Under the pieces are notes generated by a model. It had not been told where the DNA came from. It saw only the letters and a list, made by a program, of their open reading frames with translations, and ran no database searches. Position numbers and translations under genes: made by a program. Positions 1 through 6,492 of a stretch of 6,829 bases of DNA are shown here, piece by piece. Source of the DNA: Bizionia sp. (GTDB taxonomy: Bacteria; Bacteroidota; Bacteroidia; Flavobacteriales; Flavobacteriaceae); contig JAGPVI010000263.1 of the NCBI GenBank assembly GCA_018067115.1, forward strand, positions 1-6,829, written 5' to 3'. Positions within the stretch are counted from its first letter, which is position 1; the number at the start of each line of letters is the position of its first letter.

Positions 1-784
1 CAGATACCGTTTTATGTACTTGAGACATTAATCGGCCGCCAAAAATATCGCGTCGGTTTGTTGGGATATCGATAGTTAAATCTAAGCTTAGTGGCTCTAT
101 TTCTAACGTTCCTGTTTTTTGTGGATATAATACGGATCTTCTTAAAACGACATAACGATAGTCTTCTCCTTTATATTTTCCGTTTTCTATTTTAAGCCCT
201 TTAATATCTATATTCTGACTCCAAAAGTCATTAAATTTCGGACTATTTATTTCTCTCCAATTACTTACTCCGGTGTTTGGAGACACGTAAAGCTTGTACA
301 CTACGGTAATCGCTTCGTTTAAATACGGATTCGTTTTTGAGACCTCGGCAACTAAATGAATACTCCCTTCTGGTACAGATTGCGCTGCATTAGGGTCGTT
401 AGGCCTGCTAACCGCGCTAGTAACGACAATAGCTATTGTTTCGGTAGTATACGTTTTTCCTTCTATCTCTATAGTAGCTTGCTCAATTTTGTAATTCCCT
501 TGTCTTTTTGGGGATAAAAAATAACTGTAGGTTTTTTTAAAGGTACGCTTACCATTAATCCACGAATTACTAACCGATTGGTTAGGTCCACCAATAATAT
601 TGAAATCGGCAAAATCTGGCGGACTAAAATTATCGCCATCTTGATTCATACTAAAATCGACACGCAAACGCTCATTTACGCCCAATTTTTTCTTACTAAC
701 GCGCGCTTCGAATTCTACTTGAGAGAATACGAAACTCGTGCAAAATAAAATTAAAAGTACCGAAATGTGTTTAAATAATTTCAT
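1..784 (-). CDS. batD: BatD family protein, N-terminal part (3' end outside window)
   Basis: This reading frame starts at the ATG at 784-782 and stays open to the left edge, giving 261 residues of a protein that is usually about 550-600 long. Residues 1-21 form a signal peptide (MKLFKH, then a hydrophobic core ending VFS) with cleavage likely before Gln22. The mature part is rich in beta strands. It carries BatD-type motifs: LGVNERLRVDF near 34-44, a GGPNQS segment at 65-70, NPYLNEAITVVYKLYVS at 152-168, and YVVLRRSVLYPQKTG at 211-225. In the family these build tandem beta-sandwich domains on the periplasmic side, anchored by a C-terminal membrane helix; that part lies outside the window. It follows batC by 70 nt, the usual order in Bat operons. 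The identity is confident, but the molecular role of BatD is not established. Confidence 0.9.
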   Translation of the reverse strand, partial: MKLFKHISVLLILFCTSFVFSQVEFEARVSKKKLGVNERLRVDFSMNQDGDNFSPPDFADFNIIGGPNQSVSNSWINGKRTFKKTYSYFLSPKRQGNYKIEQATIEIEGKTYTTETIAIVVTSAVSRPNDPNAAQSVPEGSIHLVAEVSKTNPYLNEAITVVYKLYVSPNTGVSNWREINSPKFNDFWSQNIDIKGLKIENGKYKGEDYRYVVLRRSVLYPQKTGTLEIEPLSLDLTIDIPTNRRDIFGGRLMSQVHKTVS

Positions 785-800
785 TGTTATGGCTTTGGGT

Positions 801-815
801 TCTTGTTAAACAAGA
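801..815. promoter_or_regulatory. Perfect 7-bp palindrome upstream of batD
   Basis: The sequence TCTTGTTAAACAAGA is an inverted repeat with 7-bp arms around one central base. It ends 17 nt before the batD start codon, in the 70-nt gap after batC. It could be a dyad operator or a small hairpin in the transcript near the batD ribosome entry region. There is no T-tract after it, so it is not a standard terminator. A short AT-rich palindrome can arise by chance, and no function is demonstrated. Confidence 0.3.
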
Positions 816-854
816 CGTACAAACTATAATTTATTTTAATATCAATTTAAAGTA

Positions 855-1688
855 TTACCAATCTTTTTCGGTTTCTACTTTTACACCTTTGGCCTTTTGA
901 GCATTCATTTTTTCTTGAACTTTTTGCTCTTGATTATTCATGGCCTCTAGCAGATTTTTTATTTGCTGTGGCGACATCTGTCCAGGTTGTTGTTGCGGCT
1001 TTTGCTGTTCTTCTTTATCATCGTTTCCATCGCCTTTATCATCTTTTTCATCATTAGGCTTTCCGTCATCCTCATTATCGTTATCGCCGTCCTTTTGGTC
1101 TTGATCGCCCTCGTTATTATCGTTTTCTTTATTCTCGCCGTCGTCTTTATTCTCCTCTTTATTTTCGTCCTCCTTTTTATCTTTATCCTTATCGTCTTTA
1201 TCGTCCTCCTCTTCTGGTGGTTCTGGCGGTTGGTTTTTAACACACTCTTGTGCTAATGCTAAATTGTAACGCGACTCGTTATCTGAAGGGTTATTTCTAA
1301 GTGCATTTTTAAAAGCCTCTACCGCTTCCTTACATTTTTCATTCTTCATTAAAATATTTCCGATGTTATGGAATGCTATGTGTTTGTCCGATTTCGATGT
1401 TGCGTTTGTAATGGCCTGCTGATTTCTGTACAACGCTTCTTCAAAATTCCCTTCGTTATAATAAGCGTGACCTAAATTGTATGCTCCAGCAACAATTTCT
1501 GGCTGTTCAGATAAGGCTTTGCGGTATTCCATTTCTGCCGAAACGAAGTCATCACTGCTAGCTAGAGCATTGGCCTCATACACAAAACTATTCGCTTTTT
1601 TAATCGCTTTTTGCTTGGCCTTGTCTGCATCTTGCGCGACTGCACCAGCAAAACATAAAAATATGACGTATAAAATACTATGTTTCAT
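855..1688 (-). CDS. batC: BatC, periplasmic TPR protein with acidic linker
   Basis: This 277-residue protein begins with a signal peptide (MKHSILYVIFLCFAGAVAQ, cleaved around residue 18-19). TPR repeats follow: about 33-64, 67-100 (YNLGHAYYNEGNFEEAL), 103-136 (FHNIGNILMKNEKCKEAVEAF) and a partial one at 138-149 (SRYNLALAQ). Residues 152-158 are Pro-rich. Residues 160-228 are almost wholly Asp, Glu, Lys, Asn, Gly and Gln. A Gln/Pro-rich stretch comes next, then a C-terminal helix around 238-268 (QQIKNLLEAMNNQEQKVQEK), a segment typical of BatC. TPR domains hold protein partners, so a scaffold for BatA, BatB or BatD in the periplasm is the natural inference. The gene lies 82 nt after batB, with a weak hairpin and T-tract in between. 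The start is supported by the signal peptide. A long open frame on the opposite strand here is a by-product of the acidic codons. Confidence 0.92.
   Translation of the reverse strand: MKHSILYVIFLCFAGAVAQDADKAKQKAIKKANSFVYEANALASSDDFVSAEMEYRKALSEQPEIVAGAYNLGHAYYNEGNFEEALYRNQQAITNATSKSDKHIAFHNIGNILMKNEKCKEAVEAFKNALRNNPSDNESRYNLALAQECVKNQPPEPPEEEDDKDDKDKDKKEDENKEENKDDGENKENDNNEGDQDQKDGDNDNEDDGKPNDEKDDKGDGNDDKEEQQKPQQQPGQMSPQQIKNLLEAMNNQEQKVQEKMNAQKAKGVKVETEKDW
1005..1211 (-). repeat. Low-complexity acidic coding tract within batC
   Basis: On the coding strand this stretch is an irregular run of GAT, GAC, GAA, GAG, AAA, AAC and GGC codons that encodes residues 160-228. There is no exact unit that repeats in phase, but short DD, DK, DN and KE pairs recur throughout. 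Such tracts tend to vary in length between strains through slippage or unequal recombination. The protein segment should be disordered and strongly charged, acting as a linker between the TPR domain and the C-terminal helix. A short DGDNDN-type run at 200-205 faintly resembles calcium-binding Asp loops, but the spacing does not match a clear motif. Confidence 0.75.
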
Positions 1689-1703
1689 AATTAATTTCTA
1701 GAC

Positions 1704-1729
1704 AAAAAAAAGATTAGTTTTTGTAATCT
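1704..1729 (-). terminator. Weak hairpin with T-tract between batB and batC (possible attenuator)
   Basis: Read on the coding strand, AGATTA is followed by a 7-nt loop (CAAAAAC), then TAATCT and seven further Ts. This is the layout of an intrinsic terminator. The stem is only 6 bp with one G-C pair, so it should be weak and leaky. It begins about 41 nt after the batB stop and ends 15 nt before the batC ATG. If it works, it would lower batC and batD expression relative to batA and batB. I see no convincing flavobacterial promoter (TTG plus TAnnTTTG) between it and batC, so these genes probably depend on read-through. Confidence 0.35.
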
Positions 1730-1770
1730 ATAAAGTTATTAAACTCCTAAGACGCTTATAGTTAAAGGTT

Positions 1771-2808
1771 TTATAAATTCTCGTTAAATAAATTTAATTT
1801 CTTCAACCATGCTGTTTTGCGTTCCAATAAAAAGACATCCAGAAAAAGCAATAAAAATCCTAATCCTAAAAACCACTGAAATTGAGACTCGTAATCTGCA
1901 AATTGTTTTGCTTCAAACTCTGTTTTGTCCATTGTATTTAAAACAGCTCTAATTTCTGATACTACTTTATCGGTATTATCACCTTTAATATATTTTCCGT
2001 TGGCTTCACTGGCAATAGCTTTGAGTGTGTTCTCGTTTAACTTTGTAATCACCGTTTCACCTTGCCTGTCTTTTTTATAACCTTGCAACACACCATTTCT
2101 TCGGATAGGGATTGTACCTCCCTTTATGGTACCCACTCCAATAGTATAGATACGAATTCCTTCTTCTTTCGCTTCTTCTGCTATAGAATTTGAAGACCCT
2201 TCATGATCTTCACCATCTGAAATAATAATGAGCACTCGGTTGGTTTGCTGATCGTCGTCGTAATATGTTTTAGATAATTCTATGGCTTCGTTAATCGCTG
2301 TTCCTTGCGATGAGAGCATATCGGTATTCATATTTTGAAGAAACATTTTCGCCGAACTATAATCGGTAGTAATAGGCAGTTGCGGAAACGCTTTTCCGGC
2401 ATAGGCAATTATACCTACACGGTCACTAGCCAAATTATTTATAATTTGAGTCACCAACTGCTTAGTTTTGTCCAATCGGTTTGGTGCAATATCTTCGGCC
2501 AACATACTTTTAGAAACGTCGATGGCAAATACAATATCTACACCTTCGCGTTTTACGGTTTCTAATGTAGAACCCACTTTAGGGTTGACTAATGCGATGG
2601 CAAAACAAGCGAATGCAAGGCATAAGATAGTTATTTTTAAAACGGATTTAAATAGAGACTTATCTGGACTTAATCGTTTTAATAGTTTTTTATCGGCAAA
2701 TTTACGTTGCGTGTTTCGTTTCCATAGTTGAAGCGCTAAAAACACCACGATAATTATCGGAATAATTAGCAGTGCCCAAAACCATATTTTTTCTTCTAAT
2801 TGAAACAT
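1771..2808 (-). CDS. batB: BatB, membrane-anchored vWA-domain protein
   Basis: This 345-residue protein has two N-terminal membrane helices (about 8-28 and 57-77), a von Willebrand A domain (about 90-290) and a C-terminal membrane helix (about 311-328). The MIDAS metal site looks complete: DVSKS at 97-101, the Thr of QGTAI at 170, and the Asp of SDGED at 198. Other family motifs are NPKVGS after helix 2, MLAEDIAPNRLDKTK at 102-116 and DRVGIIAYAG at 129-138. BatB is a paralogue of BatA, and the two are thought to bind each other in the membrane and respond to the MoxR ATPase. It follows batA by 31 nt and is placed before batC, as expected. The ATG start fits the first membrane helix, which begins within ten residues. 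No clear Shine-Dalgarno is seen. BatB rather than BatA is assigned by position as second of the pair and next to batC. Confidence 0.93.
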   Translation of the reverse strand: MFQLEEKIWFWALLIIPIIIVVFLALQLWKRNTQRKFADKKLLKRLSPDKSLFKSVLKITILCLAFACFAIALVNPKVGSTLETVKREGVDIVFAIDVSKSMLAEDIAPNRLDKTKQLVTQIINNLASDRVGIIAYAGKAFPQLPITTDYSSAKMFLQNMNTDMLSSQGTAINEAIELSKTYYDDDQQTNRVLIIISDGEDHEGSSNSIAEEAKEEGIRIYTIGVGTIKGGTIPIRRNGVLQGYKKDRQGETVITKLNENTLKAIASEANGKYIKGDNTDKVVSEIRAVLNTMDKTEFEAKQFADYESQFQWFLGLGFLLLFLDVFLLERKTAWLKKLNLFNENL

Positions 2809-2839
2809 TCTTCAGTTGTGTTTTGTACGTATTTGTGAC

Positions 2840-3844
2840 TTAAATAAAACTTCTAAAAATAGTATATCTTAAGAAAAACTCTAACAATAAAAGTAATCCT
2901 GCGATATATACGAAAAATCTAAATTTTTCTTGATAATTATAGTATTTAAACTCTTCAATATCTGTTTTTTCAAGCTTATTAATTTCGTCGTAAATATCTT
3001 CTAATTTCTGGTTATTTGTTGCTCTAAAATATTTTCCACCGGTAACTTCTGCGATTTCTTTTAGCAACACCTCATCAATCTCTACTTGAACTCTTCCATA
3101 TTGAAATTCTCCATTAGATCGCAATGCTATAGGCGATAAAGCCATGCCATTACTTCCAATTCCAATGGTATAGGTTTTTATACCAAACTCTACAGCCAGC
3201 TCGCTAGCAATTTTCGGGTTGATGGTTCCAGAATTATTCACCCCATCGGTTAATAGAATAATAATTTTACTTTTTGCTTTACTGTCTTTTAATCGGTTTA
3301 CCGACGTTGCTAACCCCATCCCGATTGCTGTACCACCTTCAATTATCGTGTTGTATCTAATATCGTTTAATGCACGTAGTACAATATTTTTATCGCTAGT
3401 AATTGGTGTTTTGGTATAGGCTTCTCCAGCATATTCTACAATACCAATACGGTCGTTTGGTCGTCCCTTTATAAATTCTGATGCGACGTCTTTAAGTGCT
3501 TCTAATCGGTTAGGTTTTAAATCTTTTGCTAGCATACTCGCCGACACATCGATAGCTATAACGATATCAATACCACGTGTTTTTTTTGTTTTCGTAGACA
3601 CATCTACCGTACGTGGTCGCGCTAAGGCCACAATAATAAACCCTAAAGCCAATAATCGCAATACAAATAACAAATGCCTAAATTTTGGCACTAATGATCC
3701 CGAGGCTTTAAACCCTTTTAAAGTAGATATTTTAAGCTGAGCCGTTTGTTTTTCATGTTTTAAAACATACCATAGCACAGCTATTGGCAGTGTTAAGAAC
3801 AACCAGAAAAAAGTTTTATTTAAAAATTCTATTCCTTCAAACAT
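2840..3844 (-). CDS. batA: BatA, membrane-anchored vWA-domain protein
   Basis: This 334-residue protein has membrane helices at about 11-28, 57-76 and 309-327, with a von Willebrand A domain between the second and third. The MIDAS residues are present: DVSAS at 99-103, Thr172 in EGGTAIG, and Asp200 in LLTDG. The ALARPR motif at 73-78, just after helix 2, and MLAKDLKPNRLEALK at 104-118 are typical of BatA. In the family, the vWA domain binds a metal ion and a partner protein, and acts with BatB and a MoxR ATPase. The ATG overlaps the stop codon of the upstream gene by one base (TAATG), which points to translational coupling and fixes the start. No missing residues or truncation are seen. The length is normal for the family. 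Confidence 0.94.
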   Translation of the reverse strand: MFEGIEFLNKTFFWLFLTLPIAVLWYVLKHEKQTAQLKISTLKGFKASGSLVPKFRHLLFVLRLLALGFIIVALARPRTVDVSTKTKKTRGIDIVIAIDVSASMLAKDLKPNRLEALKDVASEFIKGRPNDRIGIVEYAGEAYTKTPITSDKNIVLRALNDIRYNTIIEGGTAIGMGLATSVNRLKDSKAKSKIIILLTDGVNNSGTINPKIASELAVEFGIKTYTIGIGSNGMALSPIALRSNGEFQYGRVQVEIDEVLLKEIAEVTGGKYFRATNNQKLEDIYDEINKLEKTDIEEFKYYNYQEKFRFFVYIAGLLLLLEFFLRYTIFRSFI

Positions 3845-5523
3845 TATTCAGCTTTTGGTTTTAATTCTATTGAATTGATAATACGTTCGATTATAGCTTC
3901 GGCATAATCATCATTATCCTTCCAGGTTATAATAACTTGCTGCAGTATATTCTGACTGGTAAAACTTAAAATAATATACTTTCCTTTTTCAGTTTTACCA
4001 GATAGTACCGTTGGCATATCGGCAGTACCAAAAGCTTTTAATCCTTCGGCTCCTCTTGGTGTTATAAACTTCTCTTTATTCAGGACAATATTAATCGTTC
4101 CTTTATTCTCGAGTTCTTTTAGCGCCCCGTCTACCACTATATTTAAATCTATTTCTGGCACTTCTTGCTTTTCTCCTTGTTCATTTTGAGGAGCCGTGAA
4201 CGCTGTTGTGCTCACCGCAATATTTAGATTATCTATGAGACTTCCATAAACAAACATCGTGTTTTTAACTTGCTCTTTTAGTGCGTCTGGAATAGGCGCT
4301 TCTATACGCTTTAAAACTATAGGCGTTGCAATCGTTATTGGCGGATACCCATATTCGCTAGTTACCCAGTGGCCTTCTAAAAGTGTTTTACTCTCGTTAC
4401 CTATAATGGTATCTTTAACATACGTAAAACCGTAAGTTGCAATAAACCCAACTAATGTTAAGAACAGTAAAGCTAAAGACAGTACGATGGTTAGTACTAC
4501 TTTTCTTTTCTTTTTACGTTTTTCTTGTTCTTCTTTATAACGCTTGTCCTTTAATTTTTCTGCTTCTGTAGGTTGCGGCAATGCGCTTTTTACCTGATCG
4601 ATTTCAATATCTACCGTTTTTCTGTCTATTTCAGCTAAGGCAACATCTGGTGCAGACTTAGCAAATTTTACTAAATCGGCACGTTTTAAAATGGTTTCAA
4701 TATTTCTAATATCGTTAGTACTCAACTCTATCTGGTTTCCATCTTTTAATAAATTTAAACGATGTACTAACTCATCGGTTGTACTTTCTAGGGCGCGATC
4801 GTAAACCTTTTCATCTAAATATTTTCTGATAATAAAGGTTAATTCTGAGTAATATTCTTTTAAGTTTTCTGTTTGAAGATAATTACTATCGTCTAATTTC
4901 TTTAACGCCAATTTTGCGCGATCGTAAGGTGGCAGTAAGGCAATCTCTTCGGCTTCCGTTAATGGTTTTTGTCTCCAAATAAACCAATACATTAAAAAGG
5001 CAACCAATGCAATACTAGCGATAGCGATTAAAAGATAAATCCACCAGTTACCAGTCGCCTTTTGTACAGCTATTAGTGGTTTTATATCGTACAATCCTTG
5101 TTTTGTGGTATCGATTGCCACAGTATTTACCTCTACTCTTAAAGAGTCGGTAAAAAACGTTTTGTCGTTAATAATTATTTTTTGCTTAGGAATAGCATAG
5201 GCTCCAGAATCGAATTGCGTTAACCCGTATTTTTTTATTAATCGGAATGTTGCGTCCAATTTAGTCGTATCGATAGCGTAAGATTCGATCATTTCTAGTG
5301 GCGAAAATGTTTGTCCCTCAGGAAAAACTACTAGTGCTAATGAATCTGTTTCAACTTCAATTTTATATATAATTTCCTCCCCAATTTTAATAGATGTAGA
5401 ATCTATTGAAGATGATACTTGAGCATATGAAAACAAAGAAAAAAGCACAAAGAAAAAAGCCAAAACAATGGCTTTTTGTTGCTTTATAGAATGATTTATA
5501 ATTTGTAATTTTAAAGTCATCAT
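3844..5523 (-). CDS. Bat-operon membrane protein, BatD/DUF4381-like N-half with extra C-terminal domain
   Basis: This 559-residue protein has a signal peptide to about residue 34-35 (hydrophobic core 19-31, then FSYAQ). A beta-rich extracytoplasmic domain covers about 36-155, and a first membrane helix about 160-183. A helical cytoplasmic segment follows at 184-341, with LKEYYSELTFIIRKYLDE at 221-238 and ALESTTDELVHRL at 244-256. This matches the cytoplasmic part seen in DUF4381-like proteins that sit between DUF58 and BatA genes. A lysine-rich stretch (EEQEKRKKKRK, 331-341) precedes a second membrane helix (342-364), which returns the chain outside. Residues 365-559 form an additional, apparently soluble domain that I do not recognise. 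The gene begins 4 nt after the DUF58 gene and overlaps batA by one base, so it belongs tightly to the operon. The start may be either of two tandem ATGs at 5523 and 5520. The role is inferred to be linking DUF58/MoxR to the membrane complex. Confidence 0.8.
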   Translation of the reverse strand: MMTLKLQIINHSIKQQKAIVLAFFFVLFSLFSYAQVSSSIDSTSIKIGEEIIYKIEVETDSLALVVFPEGQTFSPLEMIESYAIDTTKLDATFRLIKKYGLTQFDSGAYAIPKQKIIINDKTFFTDSLRVEVNTVAIDTTKQGLYDIKPLIAVQKATGNWWIYLLIAIASIALVAFLMYWFIWRQKPLTEAEEIALLPPYDRAKLALKKLDDSNYLQTENLKEYYSELTFIIRKYLDEKVYDRALESTTDELVHRLNLLKDGNQIELSTNDIRNIETILKRADLVKFAKSAPDVALAEIDRKTVDIEIDQVKSALPQPTEAEKLKDKRYKEEQEKRKKKRKVVLTIVLSLALLFLTLVGFIATYGFTYVKDTIIGNESKTLLEGHWVTSEYGYPPITIATPIVLKRIEAPIPDALKEQVKNTMFVYGSLIDNLNIAVSTTAFTAPQNEQGEKQEVPEIDLNIVVDGALKELENKGTINIVLNKEKFITPRGAEGLKAFGTADMPTVLSGKTEKGKYIILSFTSQNILQQVIITWKDNDDYAEAIIERIINSIELKPKAE

Positions 5524-5527
5524 CTGT

Positions 5528-6394
5528 TTATCCTCTACGTTTAAAATACCCTAATAATTTTTTCACATAGCTCTCTTGGGTAGCGCAACTTATAACGCCT
5601 GCACCAGATTTCGAGAAACTATTTTTGTAATACTCTACCCTATCATTATAATACGCACCGTACTGAGTTCTCACTTTTTTAGAAGCTGTATTAACGTATT
5701 GTAATGCACCTGTTTCGGCATCTTCCATTTGTACAAGCCCCAAATTAGGTATTGTTTCCTCACTCTTGTCATACACCCGTATTCCAGTAATATCGTGTTT
5801 TTTGGCTGCTATTTTAAGCGTTTGATTATACTCGTCCGCAATAAAATCACTTAAAACGAATACAATCGCCTTTTTCTTCATTACGTTATGCAGAAATTTT
5901 AAGGCTTTAGCCACATCGGTCTGCTTGCTTTTAGGTTCAAACTCTATTAATTCGCGTATAATTCTTAACACATGAGAACGCCCCTTTTTTGGTGGTATGT
6001 AGAGTTCTATATCATCTGAAAACAAAATAAGACCTATTTTATCATTATTCTGAGTTGCTGAAAAAGCTAAAGTTGCAGCAATTTCGGTAGTCATTTCATT
6101 TTTAAATTGCTCTTGAGTTCCAAAGGCATTCGATCCAGACACATCGACAAGAAGCATCATTACGAGTTCGCGTTCTTCCTCAAAAACCTTAATATAGGGT
6201 TCGCTATACCGCGCAGTAACATTCCAATCTATATTTCTTACATCATCTCCAAACTGATACTGTCTCACTTCAGAAAAAGTCATACCGCGCCCTTTAAAGG
6301 TAGAATGGTATTCTCCTCCAAAAAGATTATCGGACAGTCGGCGTGTCTTTATCTCAATTTTACGTACTTTTTTAAGTAATTCTTTAGTATCCAT
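5528..6394 (-). CDS. DUF58 domain protein with vWA fold
   Basis: This 288-residue soluble protein has no signal peptide or membrane helix. The DUF58 signature lies at about 35-75: GRGMTFSEVRQYQFGDD, then RNIDWNVTAR and a FEEERE segment. A von Willebrand A fold follows with a complete MIDAS site: DVSGS at 84-88, Thr159 (QTD) and Asp183 (LSDF). DUF58 genes commonly lie next to MoxR ATPase genes, and the protein is believed to be the cytoplasmic vWA partner of the ATPase. Here it sits 98 nt after moxR and 4 nt before the membrane-protein gene, so it is probably the bridge between them. The ATG at 6394 is preceded by a minimal 4-codon frame (ATG at 6410-6408, TAG at 6398-6396), which is probably incidental. 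Size and motifs are those of an intact family member. Confidence 0.95.
   Translation of the reverse strand: MDTKELLKKVRKIEIKTRRLSDNLFGGEYHSTFKGRGMTFSEVRQYQFGDDVRNIDWNVTARYSEPYIKVFEEERELVMMLLVDVSGSNAFGTQEQFKNEMTTEIAATLAFSATQNNDKIGLILFSDDIELYIPPKKGRSHVLRIIRELIEFEPKSKQTDVAKALKFLHNVMKKKAIVFVLSDFIADEYNQTLKIAAKKHDITGIRVYDKSEETIPNLGLVQMEDAETGALQYVNTASKKVRTQYGAYYNDRVEYYKNSFSKSGAGVISCATQESYVKKLLGYFKRRG
5531..5536 (-). promoter_or_regulatory. Possible Shine-Dalgarno for the 559-residue gene
   Basis: The coding strand reads AGAGGATAAACAGATGATG across the junction. The purine-rich AGAGGA forms the last codons of the DUF58 gene and lies about 8 nt before the first ATG of the next gene. Most starts in this window lack such a sequence, as is usual in Bacteroidota, so this one may favour the first of the two tandem ATGs. 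The short purine run could be coincidence, since it also encodes Arg-Gly. Confidence 0.3.
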
Positions 6395-6492
6395 TCTAAT
6401 TGAAATCCATTATAGTTCTGGATTTTTATTCGTTTTTATCTTAATTATTGTCTGCGATTTATTCTCTTTCGACACTTTTACAAGACTAAAAC
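6395..6492 (-). other. 98-nt gap between moxR and the DUF58 gene
   Basis: This is the longest gene-free stretch in the window. It is AT-rich. I see no hairpin with a T-tract and no good flavobacterial promoter: a TTG near the moxR end has no TAnnTTTG at the proper distance. It holds only the tiny ATG-to-TAG frame noted under the DUF58 gene. Read-through from moxR is the simplest explanation for expression of the genes downstream. Confidence 0.5.

Noticed and set aside
959..1243. Minus-strand 94-residue Lys/Arg/Ile-rich open frame inside batC
   Set aside because: It is a shifted frame of the low-complexity GA-rich tract. The real frame has a signal peptide, TPRs and the family C-terminal helix.
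963..1256. Plus-strand 97-residue open frame, extremely hydrophobic, opposite batC
   Set aside because: It is the antisense reading of the acidic Asp/Glu/Lys codons of BatC, which gives Ile/Val/Phe/Leu-rich sequence automatically. It has no ribosome site or independent support.
1689..1770. Promoter-like TAACTTTA on the coding strand before batC
   Set aside because: The last base of the TAnnTTTG element is wrong, there is no TTG at the proper distance upstream, and the weak hairpin lies between it and batC.
2335..2731. Plus-strand open frames opposite batB
   Set aside because: They lie fully within the well-supported batB gene on the other strand and show no recognisable domain.
3219..3419. 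Plus-strand 66-residue frame opposite batA
   Set aside because: It is antisense to the vWA domain of BatA and has no family features.
6107..6379. Plus-strand 90-residue frame opposite the DUF58 gene
   Set aside because: It covers the reverse complement of the DUF58 signature and MIDAS region, so it is a shadow frame.
6396..6410. Four-codon upstream frame before the DUF58 start
   Set aside because: ATG GAT TTC AAT TAG is too short to judge and could arise by chance in AT-rich DNA. It has no ribosome site of its own.
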